Below, in pieces: positions 25,793-36,002 of a stretch of DNA of 64,000 nucleotides. This stretch comes from Parasutterella secunda (GTDB lineage: Bacteria; Pseudomonadota; Gammaproteobacteria; Burkholderiales; Burkholderiaceae_F): NCBI RefSeq assembly GCF_016901835.1, contig NZ_JACJKX010000002.1, positions 1 through 64,000 of the forward strand, written 5' to 3'. The stretch's first letter is position 1. Every line of letters starts with the position of its first letter. The position numbers and the translations under genes are program-made. The notes below the pieces were generated by a model. That model did not search any database and was not told where the DNA came from. It saw only the letters and a program-made list of their open reading frames with translations.

Positions 25793-27776
25793 TTTGGGCC
25801 TCATCATCCAATCCTTGTGCAACGATTTCCGACAACTCAATAATGTCCATTCCGGAAAGAACCTTATCGGCCGTCATGGCACTTTCAAACATAGTCAGGC
25901 AATGAGGACAGCCGACCGCAACGGTCGAAGCAGATTTACGTAAGTCCACCAAACGGATAAAGTTGATCTTCTTGGTTGAACTCTCCATCCACATCTGACC
26001 GCCACCGGCGCCGCAACACATTGCCGTCTTACCCCTCTCAAGATTTTCTACTCGCGAAACGCCTTCAATGGAATCTAAGATCTTGCGAGGCGTTCCGACA
26101 CTGTTGTTGTACCGAGCCATGTAGCACGGATCGTGGAAAACAATTTTCTCAGCGTGTTTGAGTTTCGGTTTGATACGCCCCGACTCAATCAATCCCAAAA
26201 TCAACTGGGTATGACTGATCACATCAAATTTACCGCCTTCAAACTGCGGGTATTCGTTTTTGAGCGTGTTAAAACAGTGCGGACAATGAGCCAAAATGTG
26301 TTTGAATTGATACTTATGTAAGTTTTCAATGTTTTCAAGCGCTGCCAGCTGGAAGGTATACTCTTCGCCACTGCGTCGGGCAAAATCACCGTGACAGCGT
26401 TCTTCCTGCATAACGGCAAAAGAGACCCCTGCCGCATTTAAAATCTTTACCATGGCGCGGGCAATTTTCTGCGCTCTTCGGTCATAAGAAGCCGAACAAC
26501 CGACCCAATACAAATAATCAACAGGTTGGCCTTCGGTGGCAACAGGGACGTTGAGTCCTTTAGCCCAATCCAAGCGCGAAGCCGGGTCCATCCCCCAGGG
26601 ATTTCCGACGTTTTGAGTATTTTGTAAAGCTTTGGGAAGTCCGGCGGGAAATTCTCCCAATTCCAACGCCAGGTGCCTGCGCATATCCACAATGGTTGAA
26701 GGCAAATCCAAGCGTGCCGGACAAGCCTGCATACAGGCTCCGCACGTTGTACAGCTCCAGAGTGCCTCCTTGCTGACAATATCTCCGATCAGGGCCTTGT
26801 CTGCGGGATGATGCAGACGCTTTTTCAAACTCATGACCAGCGCTTTAGGATCCAAAGGAGCACCAGAACGTAAGGCAGGACACACTTCAGAGCAACGTCC
26901 GCATTCCGTGCAGGCATCAAAATCCAAACGCTGTTTCCAAGTAAATTGATTGAAATCAGAGACGCCGAATGATTCCTGCTCTTCAATATCCTCGATCTTG
27001 GCCAACTGTCCTTTGTGAGCAAGTTTCCTCCAATAGATGTTTGCAGGAGCTTTAAACATGTGGCCAAAGAATGTAAACGGAATTAAGGCAACAAAAATCA
27101 AAGCCCCCGCACCATGCACCAGCCACCAAGTAAAGTGCGCGCCTTGGAGCTGCTCGGGGGTAAACATCTGAAGGAAAAGAAGTGATAGGGCATAGCCCAC
27201 GGGCGAATACACAGCCCACTCAGGTTGCTGCGACGCCAGACGCAAACCTTCGACGATGAATCCTGTAAAAATAATGATGGCCAGAGACGTCAGAATCCAG
27301 GCAAAACGCCATGAGCGTTCCAGTTTCTTTCCTTTTACCGCGAATCGTCTCCAGGCGGCCACTGCTAATGCGATCAAAGAGAAAAGACCGGCAATATCCA
27401 ACACAAATTTGTAGACGAGATAGATATCGCCCTTGAGTAAACGCGCATCAAACAGATAGTGTGCGATATCCCAATCCAACACCGCTGTCGCAGTACCCAA
27501 AAAGAGAAAAATGAAGCCCCAGAAGATGGCAAAGTGGATCAAACCGCCCGGTGTTTTCAGTAAGCGTCTGTGCATAAACCCATCCCGCCAGAGTCCGAGC
27601 CATCGCTCTTTTCTGGCCTGTGGCAACTGAAGAGGACGTCCTTGACGCCAAAGATGCACACAGCGGCAAATGCCGACCACGCAGACAACGGCAGCAATCA
27701 ATCCCACTACATAAACACCAATTTCCGCCCAAAATGGAATGTTCCAAAATGCGGGACGAATCGGCATGGATTCCAT
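25785..27776 (-). CDS. EtfD-like membrane iron-sulfur oxidoreductase (heterodisulfide reductase-related)
   Basis: This 663-residue fused protein has an N-terminal NarI/HdrE-like membrane domain with about six helices (residues 15-255) and candidate haem His residues. Two ferredoxin motifs follow (CTECGRCSEVCP at about 301-312 and CTTCGACMQACP). Two CCG domains end it, with ERCHGD, HCPHCF, DPCYM, CCGAGGG and GCPHC signatures. The layout matches EtfD/FadF-type enzymes, which pass electrons from electron-transfer flavoprotein to (mena)quinone. No etfAB, acyl-CoA dehydrogenase or other donor gene lies in the window, so the donor is inferred only from family. It begins 14 nt after hrpA and is probably co-transcribed. 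Confidence 0.85.
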   Translation of the reverse strand: MESMPIRPAFWNIPFWAEIGVYVVGLIAAVVCVVGICRCVHLWRQGRPLQLPQARKERWLGLWRDGFMHRRLLKTPGGLIHFAIFWGFIFLFLGTATAVLDWDIAHYLFDARLLKGDIYLVYKFVLDIAGLFSLIALAVAAWRRFAVKGKKLERSWRFAWILTSLAIIIFTGFIVEGLRLASQQPEWAVYSPVGYALSLLFLQMFTPEQLQGAHFTWWLVHGAGALIFVALIPFTFFGHMFKAPANIYWRKLAHKGQLAKIEDIEEQESFGVSDFNQFTWKQRLDFDACTECGRCSEVCPALRSGAPLDPKALVMSLKKRLHHPADKALIGDIVSKEALWSCTTCGACMQACPARLDLPSTIVDMRRHLALELGEFPAGLPKALQNTQNVGNPWGMDPASRLDWAKGLNVPVATEGQPVDYLYWVGCSASYDRRAQKIARAMVKILNAAGVSFAVMQEERCHGDFARRSGEEYTFQLAALENIENLHKYQFKHILAHCPHCFNTLKNEYPQFEGGKFDVISHTQLILGLIESGRIKPKLKHAEKIVFHDPCYMARYNNSVGTPRKILDSIEGVSRVENLERGKTAMCCGAGGGQMWMESSTKKINFIRLVDLRKSASTVAVGCPHCLTMFESAMTADKVLSGMDIIELSEIVAQGLDDEAQNG

Positions 27777-27790
27777 GACTTATTTTCCTT

Positions 27791-30700
27791 TTAATACTTA
27801 ATTGAAGACCATACTTTATCGAGTCGCTTGACGCTCACCGGCATAGGTGTTCTTAATTTTTGGGCAAAAAGCGACACTCTAAGTTCTTCAATCATCCAAC
27901 GGAATTCTTCCAAACGACTGTCGGTCACTCCCTTTCGAGCTGCAAGTTCGCGCTCATACATCGTCACAAAACGTGTGACATCGCGCATTTTCTGCGCATC
28001 CTTCTCCGGTTCGTCGCGTCTTTTTTCCAAACGCAGCTCTATAGCTTTTAAGTAACGCGGGTAGTGAGACAGATGTGAGTAGCCAATTTTAAGCAAAAAG
28101 TCTTTAAAAAAGAGACTCTTTAGCTGGTGATTCACATCTTCGAGAACCCATTTGTCCGAACATGATTTCAATTTCTTCATCACTGATGCGGTTTGCTCAA
28201 CCACTTCGCTTAAAAGATGAGAAATATCCTGAGCAATCAAATTTAATTTGCCTTTGGCATCCTGACGTCTGAGCTCAAACTGCTCGGCATTAACCGGCAA
28301 CGGTTCACATAAAGCACACTGCTTCAGTGATGCGTCCACAACCGCCTCTCGCATCGCTTCAAAACTCTCAAACACTTCTTTCATCGGTTCAAGCATTGAT
28401 GCTTGCATCTGAATGCTCTGAAGGGATTTGAGATTTTTTTCCAAATAACGTATCTGTTCCCGCAGTTGCAGCTTAAATAACCTCAGCAACCCCTTTTGAT
28501 GCTGACGGGCCGCTTCATCAGGACTGTCAAATACTTCCAATGAACAGAATGTTTCGTGATCAACAAGCGCTGGGTGACCAATTAAAGATTGCCCCTTGCG
28601 TTTAATCTCCATAATGTCAGGCAATTCTCCGAAATCCCATTGCGTGATTTCCTGTTCGCACTCCTGAGAGACGGAGGTATCTTGAGAGGCAACCTGTTGG
28701 AATGATTTTTGAGCCTGAGGGCCCAACTCAGATTTCAATTCCGCCAAGTTTCTGCCCATCTCTATTTGTCTGCCGTATTCATCGAGAACTTTAAAATTCA
28801 TCGTCAAATGGGGCGGTAATTGCTCCGATTTAAAATCCTCAACTTTCGGTCGGACAGCACATTGTGTTTCGATATCCTCACAAAGCACTTGCAAAAGCGG
28901 TTTTTGTCCGGCTACGGACTCACTTCGCTGAGCAAACCCTTTGGCATAGTCACCTAACGGCACGCAGTGCCTGCGGTAGCGCTGGGGAAGGCTCTTAAGT
29001 AAAAGCTGAACTTTTTCCTTGAGCATACCCGGGACAAGCCACTGAGTTCTGACTTCATCGACAAGGTTTAATGCATAAAGCGGAACTGCAAGTGTCACCC
29101 CGTCTCGAGGGCTACCCGGCTCAAAGTGGTAGGTGAGCGCCATCGATACGCCCTTCATTTCCATTTGTTTCGGGAAATACTCGGTAGTGATGCCGCTTGC
29201 CTCATGACGCATCAGCTCATCACGAGACAAATACAAAAGCTTCGGGTTCGATTTTTCAGCCTTCCTGCGCCATTGTTCAAAGGTCACCGCACTGACAACT
29301 TCTGCTGGCAAGTGCAAATCGTAGAACTGAACAATCAACTCATCGTCGACCAATACATCCAAGCGTCTGGCCTTATGTTCAAGATTTCGAATCTCACGAA
29401 CAAGTTGTTGATTGTGCTTAAAGAAAGGCGCCTGAGTTTCAAATTCTCCATTGACCAGTGCCTCTCGGATAAAAAGCTCACGACACAGTGCCGGATCTTT
29501 GTCGGTATAAGTAACTTTTCGCTGTGCGTAAACCGTCAATCCGTATACGGTTCCCTTTTCCATGGCCATCACGGCACCGGCTTTTTTCTCCCAGTGAGGT
29601 TCCGAGTAGCTCTTTTTAATCAAATGTGACCCCACCCGTTCAATCCACTGAGGATCAACGTCAGCCACCGTGCGGGCAAAAAGGCGTGAGGTCTCCACCA
29701 ATTCTGCCGCCATGATCCAACGGCCGCATTTTTTCACTCGAGGAGAACCCGGCCAAATGAAAAACTTAATCCCACGTGCCCCTAAAAAAGGAGCGGCTTT
29801 AGGTTCTGCATCCGGAATCTTGTAGCCGAGGTTACCGAGAAGACCACTCAAAAGCGCGGTATGAACCTGTTCATAGTTGGCATCCTTGTCATTGATCTTC
29901 CAGCCCAGTTCAGTACAAAGCTCTTTGAGCTGACGGTAAACATCCCGCCACTCACGCAAACGTCTGGGGCTGAGGAATTGCCGTCGGAATTGTTCGGTTA
30001 ATTTTCGGTTACTTTCTTTGTGCTCCATGGCGTTTTGTACATAGCGCCACAGTTTTACAAATGTTGTGAAATCACTTTTATCATCGGCCATCGCCCGATG
30101 AACATTGTCTGCTGCTTCCTGACGATCCAGTGGACGCTCGCGCGGATCCTGCACGGACAGAGCACTGGCGATAATCAACACTTCGGCAAGAGCACCGTTC
30201 TCTTTAGCGGCCAAGAGCATTCGAGCCACTTTGGGGTCAACAGGCAGTTTTGCCAGAGCCCTGCCGGTCTCCGTTAATCGTTCCCTATCATCGAGCGCAT
30301 TGAGTTCCTTTAAAAGTGAAATACCGTCGACGATGGCTCGATTGGGCGGCGCCTGAACAAAGGGAAAGGCCCGTACGTCTCCTAACTTGAGCGACTTCAT
30401 CCGCAAAATTGCCGCAGCCAGATTGGTGCGCATGATTTCTGAGTCAGTAAAAGGTGCTCTTCGGGCAAAATCTTCTTCACTGTAGAGACGAATGCATACG
30501 CCGTTTGCCACACGCCCGCACCGACCCGAGCGCTGATTGGCAGAGGCCTGGCTGATGGGTTCAATTAGCAGTTGATCGACTTTATTGCGGTAGGAATAAC
30601 GTTTGACTCTGGCTAAACCCGTATCCACAACGTAATGGATGCCAGGAACCGTAATAGAGGTTTCCGCCACATTGGTTGATAACACAATGCGTCGTTTCTC

Positions 30701-31714
30701 ACTGGGTTTAAAAACTTTTTCCTGCTCTGCTGCAGACAGTCTGGCATACAAGGGCAATATCTCTGTTGTCGGCGGTTGTGACCGCGTCAATGTCTCAGCC
30801 GCTTCCCGAATTTCACGCTCCCCGGGTAAAAACACCAGGATATCGCCCGGTCCCTCCCGACAAAGTTCGTCGCAAGCATCTGAAATGGCATTCATCCAAC
30901 TCTTGTCATCGGTTTCATCTTCGTCTTCAGGCGGTCGATAACGGATTTCTACCGGATAGGTTCTCCCCGAGACCGTCAATACCGGAGCGGGGATGCCTTT
31001 GTCGTCTGCAAAGTGTTTGGCAAAGCGCTCACTGTCGATCGTCGCCGAGGTCACGATCACTTTCAGGTCGGGCCGTTTTTTCAATAAACCCTTTAAATAC
31101 CCCAACAAAAAGTCAATGTTGATACTTCTTTCATGGGCTTCGTCAATGATGATCGTGTCGTAGGCTCGAAGTAAAGGATCGCCTTGAGTCTCAGCAAGCA
31201 AAATGCCATCAGTCATCATCTTGACTTTGGCGCCGGGCTCGGTCTTATCGGTAAATCGAATTTTGAATCCCACCCACTGGCCGAGCTCTGTTGCGGTTTC
31301 TTCAGCCAATCGCTTGGCAATTGAAGATGCGGCGATTCGACGCGGTTGAGTATGAGCAATTTTTCCTCTACGACCGCGACCGGCTAAAACACACAGTTTC
31401 GGCAATTGAGTTGTTTTGCCGGAACCCGTTTCGCCGCAAAGAATTAAGACGCGATTTTTCCTAATAGCCTCAATGATCTCTTGGGCACGCTCTGAAACCG
31501 GCAGTCCCGGCATCGGGGTCAGTCGTGCACGGGGTACGGCCTTTTGTTCGCTGCTTTTCGTTACTGTTTCGGAAGCTTCTTTCTCAGTATGCTTGAGCTC
31601 AGACTTAGCGGCGGGCGCTTTCTTTTTTTCCTCTTGCAATTGCGCCTGCTCACGTTGCTTTTGGCGCTCCAACGCCAACCCTTTTAACTGATCACGAAGA
31701 CTGTTACCGCTCAC
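27791..31714 (-). CDS. hrpA: ATP-dependent RNA helicase HrpA
   Basis: This 1307-residue DEAH-box helicase is the full length of proteobacterial HrpA; in E. coli it rescues stalled ribosomes and processes mRNA. It carries Walker A GETGSGKTT, the DEAH box in IIIDEAHERS, motif III VTSATID, STNVAETS, and motif VI QRSGRCGR. Helicase-associated and OB-like domains and the long HrpA-specific C-terminal region follow. A lysine/glutamate/glutamine-rich N-terminal stretch precedes the helicase core. Translation starts at GTG 31714 with GAGGA 7 nt upstream. It is divergent from yggX across 95 bp. Confidence 0.95.
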   Translation of the reverse strand: MSGNSLRDQLKGLALERQKQREQAQLQEEKKKAPAAKSELKHTEKEASETVTKSSEQKAVPRARLTPMPGLPVSERAQEIIEAIRKNRVLILCGETGSGKTTQLPKLCVLAGRGRRGKIAHTQPRRIAASSIAKRLAEETATELGQWVGFKIRFTDKTEPGAKVKMMTDGILLAETQGDPLLRAYDTIIIDEAHERSINIDFLLGYLKGLLKKRPDLKVIVTSATIDSERFAKHFADDKGIPAPVLTVSGRTYPVEIRYRPPEDEDETDDKSWMNAISDACDELCREGPGDILVFLPGEREIREAAETLTRSQPPTTEILPLYARLSAAEQEKVFKPSEKRRIVLSTNVAETSITVPGIHYVVDTGLARVKRYSYRNKVDQLLIEPISQASANQRSGRCGRVANGVCIRLYSEEDFARRAPFTDSEIMRTNLAAAILRMKSLKLGDVRAFPFVQAPPNRAIVDGISLLKELNALDDRERLTETGRALAKLPVDPKVARMLLAAKENGALAEVLIIASALSVQDPRERPLDRQEAADNVHRAMADDKSDFTTFVKLWRYVQNAMEHKESNRKLTEQFRRQFLSPRRLREWRDVYRQLKELCTELGWKINDKDANYEQVHTALLSGLLGNLGYKIPDAEPKAAPFLGARGIKFFIWPGSPRVKKCGRWIMAAELVETSRLFARTVADVDPQWIERVGSHLIKKSYSEPHWEKKAGAVMAMEKGTVYGLTVYAQRKVTYTDKDPALCRELFIREALVNGEFETQAPFFKHNQQLVREIRNLEHKARRLDVLVDDELIVQFYDLHLPAEVVSAVTFEQWRRKAEKSNPKLLYLSRDELMRHEASGITTEYFPKQMEMKGVSMALTYHFEPGSPRDGVTLAVPLYALNLVDEVRTQWLVPGMLKEKVQLLLKSLPQRYRRHCVPLGDYAKGFAQRSESVAGQKPLLQVLCEDIETQCAVRPKVEDFKSEQLPPHLTMNFKVLDEYGRQIEMGRNLAELKSELGPQAQKSFQQVASQDTSVSQECEQEITQWDFGELPDIMEIKRKGQSLIGHPALVDHETFCSLEVFDSPDEAARQHQKGLLRLFKLQLREQIRYLEKNLKSLQSIQMQASMLEPMKEVFESFEAMREAVVDASLKQCALCEPLPVNAEQFELRRQDAKGKLNLIAQDISHLLSEVVEQTASVMKKLKSCSDKWVLEDVNHQLKSLFFKDFLLKIGYSHLSHYPRYLKAIELRLEKRRDEPEKDAQKMRDVTRFVTMYERELAARKGVTDSRLEEFRWMIEELRVSLFAQKLRTPMPVSVKRLDKVWSSIKY

Positions 31715-31809
31715 CGCGTATTCCTCAAAATTTAACTCGCCAAGACAAATGCTTGCCGAATACTTACAATTAGCGAAAGTTTCACTCTACGATAGGAGAG
31801 ACAATCAGT

Positions 31810-32079
31810 ATGGCTCGCATGGTCCACTGTCTCAAACTCAATAAAGAAGCCGAAGGGCTTGATTTCGCCCCTCTGCCCGGCCCCTTGGGTCAAAAGGTTT
31901 ACGAAAACATTTCCAAGGAAGCCTGGAACGAATGGATCCGTCTGCAAACAATGATGGTCAACGAATACCAACTCAATCTTGCAGATCCGGAGGCCAGAAA
32001 ACATCTTCTGGGTCAGATGCAAAAGTATCTCTTTGGTGACGGCGTGGAATCCGTTCCTAACTACACGCCACCCAAATGA
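31810..32079 (+). CDS. yggX: Fe(2+)-trafficking protein YggX
   Basis: This 89-residue cytoplasmic protein protects iron-sulfur clusters and helps iron movement. It aligns end to end with E. coli YggX: the conserved Cys at position 7, [25 protein letters not shown] and the C-terminal YTPP. AGGAG lies upstream of the ATG. It is monocistronic and ends in a strong bidirectional terminator shared with rpiA. Confidence 0.95.
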   Translation: MARMVHCLKLNKEAEGLDFAPLPGPLGQKVYENISKEAWNEWIRLQTMMVNEYQLNLADPEARKHLLGQMQKYLFGDGVESVPNYTPPK

Positions 32080-32084
32080 TTCAT

Positions 32085-32111
32085 CGGGCACCTTAGGTGC
32101 CCGTTTTTTTT
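32085..32111. terminator. Terminator of yggX, overlapping the end of rpiA
   Basis: A perfect 8-bp stem CGGGCACC/GGTGCCCG with a 3-nt TTA loop is followed by eight T on the plus strand. The rpiA stop codon lies at its right edge. Confidence 0.93.
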
Positions 32112-32766
32112 AACGTTTAAAGGTCTTAACTCCCTGCGAAGTTCCCAACAGCAAAACGTCGGCTCCGCGCTTGGCGAAAAGTCCCACCGTCACTACGCCG
32201 ACGATTTGGTTGAGTTTTTGCTCCCATTGCTCGGCATCAGTAATCTGCCAACCGTGAACATCCAAAATTTTGTTGCCGTTATCCGTTGTGAAATCGCGCA
32301 AAACGGGCTTGCCGCCTAATTTTTCGATTTCACGACTCACGGCTCTGACAGCCATCGGAATGACTTCAATAGGCAGCGGGAATTTACCCAAAACATCCAC
32401 CTTCTTGGACTCATCGGCAATACACACAAAACGCTCGGAAACCATCGCCACGATTTTTTCTCTCGTAAGCGCTCCGCCACCGCCCTTGATCATGGCAAAG
32501 TGAGGATCAATTTCATCGGCTCCGTCCACATACACACCGATTTTCTCAACTTCATTCAAGTCGAGTACTTTAAAACCGTAAGCCTGAAGCTTTTGAGTTG
32601 ATCGAACGCTGCTTGAAACGCAGGCCGGGACGTCGATACCGCTTTCTTTTAAGGCATCGATAAAACAATCCACCGTAGAGCCTGTCCCCACCCCAAGAAT
32701 TTCACCGGGTTTGACATACTCAAGCGCAGCCCGCCCTACGGCCTTTTTCAGTTCTTGCTGATCCAT
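32110..32766 (-). CDS. rpiA: Ribose-5-phosphate isomerase A
   Basis: RpiA interconverts ribose-5-phosphate and ribulose-5-phosphate in the pentose phosphate pathway. Its 218 residues carry the family motifs [33 protein letters not shown] with the catalytic Glu, and a conserved C-terminal Leu/Gly block. The ATG at 32766 has GAGG 5 nt upstream. It is convergent with yggX and divergent from the sensor kinase gene. Confidence 0.96.
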   Translation of the reverse strand: MDQQELKKAVGRAALEYVKPGEILGVGTGSTVDCFIDALKESGIDVPACVSSSVRSTQKLQAYGFKVLDLNEVEKIGVYVDGADEIDPHFAMIKGGGGALTREKIVAMVSERFVCIADESKKVDVLGKFPLPIEVIPMAVRAVSREIEKLGGKPVLRDFTTDNGNKILDVHGWQITDAEQWEQKLNQIVGVVTVGLFAKRGADVLLLGTSQGVKTFKR

Positions 32767-32855
32767 ATTGACCTCTTTTAATCCGATTGTCCAACAGCAC
32801 GAATTCTAAATGACAGCTATTATTCGGTGTTAAGAATTTTTCAGTTTTCTATACA

Positions 32856-35234
32856 GTGCAAAGAGCTACTCCAATTTTTGCCGTCGAAACCTTTAAGAGT
32901 TTGGGCGACAAATCGTTTCGCGGTCAAAGCATGTTCGGTGTCGTCATGACATGGATCATGCTCATTTGCGTCATTATCGGATTACTGTTTATCGGCCGAG
33001 TCATTCAATCGGAAGACGAGAAATCTCAACTGTCTCAGTTGCACCAAACGACGGAATTGTGGGCCGAATCTTTTTCCATTCGACTCAATGCAGATTTAGA
33101 TCGACTCGGCCAGCTCAATAACTCACTGCCTCCCAATCTTGGTTTTGCAGAAAACATGGCACTCATTGCCCAACAGGCGCGTGAGTTAATGCAGCAACGA
33201 GCAGAAATCCTGGAGATCAATTACCTCGACAGTCGTAACCGTGTTATTTCAACCTTTGCCTCTCCTCACCCGTTCGGCAATATCACCTCTACCGTCGGTC
33301 AGCAATATCGTCGCTCGGCCAATGCCATTGTGCGTACCAAACGTACGGGATCCTCTTCTTTTTCGGAACCTTACTCGTTGCCGATTGAAGGTTCTCCGTT
33401 TATTGATCTGGTTTCGCCTGCATTAATCGGAGGGGAGAGGTACCTGCAGATTTCTCGTTTATCGATCTGGTCACTGTTGCGTCAGGCCACTCAGAACCGT
33501 CAGAATTCCTCTTTCCGCATCAGTATTCTGTACGAAGACAAACCGATCATCGCGGCCAGTACTGACTCCCGACGTCAATCCATCTCATACAAAATTCCCT
33601 TAGAGCCCCTGCCCGCCGGATTCGAACTGCAGGTATCGAGTTATGCTCAAGGTCTCATAACCCAGAACACTCTTTTTTGGGTGATCAGTGCTTTGGGAAT
33701 TTTTCTTATCGTCGCCCTTTTGGGACTCATTCGTTTCAATTGGCGGCAAAACAGTACGGAAACAGCCCTTCGTGCAGAATCGGCACTAAGACGAACCATT
33801 GCAGACAGTCAATTATCCGGCCTTCAAGTCACCGACCGTAACGGTCGGATTGTCTACACCAATAAAACGTTCACCGACCTTCTCGGTATCGGCTCCAATG
33901 ACCATTTAATCGGTCAGCTTCCGCCTTACTCCTATTGGCCTAAAGGGGATGCAGGCTTTCGCTTGATGGAGCTTTTTGAAACCATCAGACGCGGTCAAAT
34001 GACCACGACCAGTTATGAGTTTCATCCCATGCGACCGGACGGATCCACGTTCAGTGCCTACCTGCACATCTCGCCGATGATTACGATGGAAGGCACGCAT
34101 TTAGGATGGCTATGGACCTTAACCGACATTTCAGAAATCCGTCAGGCACAGGAACGTGTGACGGCTGCTCACGAACGATTCACCCGCGTGCTCGAATCCA
34201 TGCAGGATGCGATCAGCGTCGTTGACCCCCAAAGCAATGTCTTATTGTTTTCCAATTCCGTCTACGATTCGCTCTTCGGAGATGATAGTTCCGGCCATCT
34301 TCAGGCGCATATGGAACTCATCAATGAAAAAGGTGAAGAAAAAGTCAAAGCAGCCAACGATATCTCCACCGACATTTATTTGGAAAAACTAGATCGTTGG
34401 TTTGCTCTGCACGAAAGGACCATTACTTGGACCGATCGCACGGAAGTGAGACTGCAGATTCTCTCCGATATCACGGAAAGACGTAAAAACGAAAATTTAC
34501 TCGTTGAGCAGCAGGCTCGCTCGGAACTCAACTCCCGTCTGGTTACCATGGGTGAAATGGCGAGTTCCCTCGCTCACGAGCTGAATCAACCTTTAAGTGC
34601 CATTTCCAATTACGCCTACGTGGTCGGTTCCATGATGAAAGCGGCCGGGGTGCCCGAAGAACATGAAATGTTTTATTCCGTCTCACGCATTAAGGCGCAG
34701 GCACAAAGAGCAGCCGGAATCATTCAGCGTATTCGCGCTTTCACCAAACGCAGTGAACCGAAGATGGAGTCCATTCCGGTTATCAACCTGGTTAAAGAAG
34801 TCATGGAACTGGCCAACATCCAAGCACGACGTCATAACGCCAAGGTGCAATACTTTATCGCTCCAGACGTCAGTAATGTCTGGTGCGATGAAATCATGAT
34901 CGAACAGGTTCTTTTGAATTTGATCAAAAACGGTATTGAAGCCAGTCTCGGCATTGAAGGTCAAAAGCCCGAAGTCTCTCTGACGATTTACTCGGACATT
35001 AATCATCATGTCGTTTTTGAAGTAGCTGATAACGGCTGCGGCATTGACGATGAACATAAAGCCCAACTGTTCGATCCGTTTTTTACGACTAAATCGACCG
35101 GTATGGGTATGGGGCTCAATATTTGTCGCACGATTGTTGAGCTGCATCACGGGCGACTGGCGATTTCAGACAATATCGGCCGAGGAACGATTTTCACATT
35201 AACCCTTCCTTCCGAAAAAAAGGAAACAGGTTAA
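32856..35234 (+). CDS. Membrane sensor histidine kinase with PAS domains (DctS-like)
   Basis: This 792-residue sensor has a first membrane helix at about 26-47, a large periplasmic sensing domain (about 50-270), a second helix at about 272-293 and then two PAS-type modules (about 310-420 and 435-530). The dimerisation domain has SSLAHELNQP with phospho-acceptor His574. The ATPase domain has NLIKNGIEAS (N box), DNGCGID (G1) and MGMGLNIC (G2). The layout and its FixJ-type partner resemble DctS/DctR C4-dicarboxylate sensors, but the ligand is not provable here. The frame begins with GTG at 32856 without a visible ribosome-binding site; ATG at 32931 is an alternative. Confidence 0.85.
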   Translation: MQRATPIFAVETFKSLGDKSFRGQSMFGVVMTWIMLICVIIGLLFIGRVIQSEDEKSQLSQLHQTTELWAESFSIRLNADLDRLGQLNNSLPPNLGFAENMALIAQQARELMQQRAEILEINYLDSRNRVISTFASPHPFGNITSTVGQQYRRSANAIVRTKRTGSSSFSEPYSLPIEGSPFIDLVSPALIGGERYLQISRLSIWSLLRQATQNRQNSSFRISILYEDKPIIAASTDSRRQSISYKIPLEPLPAGFELQVSSYAQGLITQNTLFWVISALGIFLIVALLGLIRFNWRQNSTETALRAESALRRTIADSQLSGLQVTDRNGRIVYTNKTFTDLLGIGSNDHLIGQLPPYSYWPKGDAGFRLMELFETIRRGQMTTTSYEFHPMRPDGSTFSAYLHISPMITMEGTHLGWLWTLTDISEIRQAQERVTAAHERFTRVLESMQDAISVVDPQSNVLLFSNSVYDSLFGDDSSGHLQAHMELINEKGEEKVKAANDISTDIYLEKLDRWFALHERTITWTDRTEVRLQILSDITERRKNENLLVEQQARSELNSRLVTMGEMASSLAHELNQPLSAISNYAYVVGSMMKAAGVPEEHEMFYSVSRIKAQAQRAAGIIQRIRAFTKRSEPKMESIPVINLVKEVMELANIQARRHNAKVQYFIAPDVSNVWCDEIMIEQVLLNLIKNGIEASLGIEGQKPEVSLTIYSDINHHVVFEVADNGCGIDDEHKAQLFDPFFTTKSTGMGMGLNICRTIVELHHGRLAISDNIGRGTIFTLTLPSEKKETG

Positions 35235-35283
35235 AATGGTTGGTTGTTGACTAAAAAACAGGGACTTTACCCGCTATTGAACT

Positions 35284-35934
35284 ATGTCTTTTCCTGCATT
35301 TAATTTTGACAATATCCGCAAGGAACCACTGGGAACGGTTTACGTTGTAGATGACGACGTTGATGTCCGCGATTCTATGCGCAGACTTCTTGAATCCCAA
35401 GGCTATCGAGTCGAAGCGTACGACAGCGGTGAAGCCTTTATTGCTAAGTATGACCCCAACGCCATTGCGGTTCTTTTGCTCGATCAGCGCATGCCCGGCA
35501 TGACGGGCACGGAGGTGCAGGATCACTTGATCGCGCGCAAGGCTACGATTCCCATCATCTTCATGACCGGTCACGGTGACGTGCCGATGGCTGTCAGTAC
35601 GTTGAAAAAGGGAGCGGCCGACTTTATGCAAAAGCCTCCTCAGATTGAGCTTCTTTTGCCGCAGATCTCACGCCTTTTATCTGAAGCGCGTGAACAGCGA
35701 GTCAAAAGTGAGCGTCAATCCTTAAATGAAGCCATGCTCTCAAAATTGACTCCCCGCGAGCAACAGGTGCTCGAGCGTATTGTGGCTGGCCGCCTCAATA
35801 AACAAATCGCTGATGACTTAGGCATTTCCATTAAGACTGTGGAAGCCCATCGTGCCTCTATCATGGATAAAACCAACTCCGGAACGGTGGCCGATTTGAT
35901 GCGCGTGGTGATGAGCGCCAATAAACAAATTTAA
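35284..35934 (+). CDS. FixJ/DctR-type response regulator
   Basis: This 216-residue regulator has an N-terminal receiver domain with the acidic pair DDD (23-25), phospho-acceptor Asp67 in LLLDQRMPG, FMTGHGD, and Lys near 118 in QKPP. A LuxR-type helix-turn-helix follows (LTPREQQVLE to VEAHRASIM). It lies 49 nt behind the kinase and is surely its partner. No transporter or catabolic target gene lies beside the pair, so the regulon is unknown. The ATG at 35284 has no obvious Shine-Dalgarno, so translation may depend on upstream coupling. Confidence 0.9.
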   Translation: MSFPAFNFDNIRKEPLGTVYVVDDDVDVRDSMRRLLESQGYRVEAYDSGEAFIAKYDPNAIAVLLLDQRMPGMTGTEVQDHLIARKATIPIIFMTGHGDVPMAVSTLKKGAADFMQKPPQIELLLPQISRLLSEAREQRVKSERQSLNEAMLSKLTPREQQVLERIVAGRLNKQIADDLGISIKTVEAHRASIMDKTNSGTVADLMRVVMSANKQI

Positions 35935-35954
35935 GTCGAATTTTTCAGTGCCGG

Positions 35955-35983
35955 GAAAGTCCGCTCGTGTGGGCGGACTTTTC
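35955..35983 (+). terminator. Terminator after the response regulator gene
   Basis: GAAAGTCCGC pairs with GCGGACTTTTC around an 8-nt loop, just upstream of folD. Confidence 0.8.
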
Positions 35984-36002
35984 CGTATGAGGACAGTCAC
36001 AA

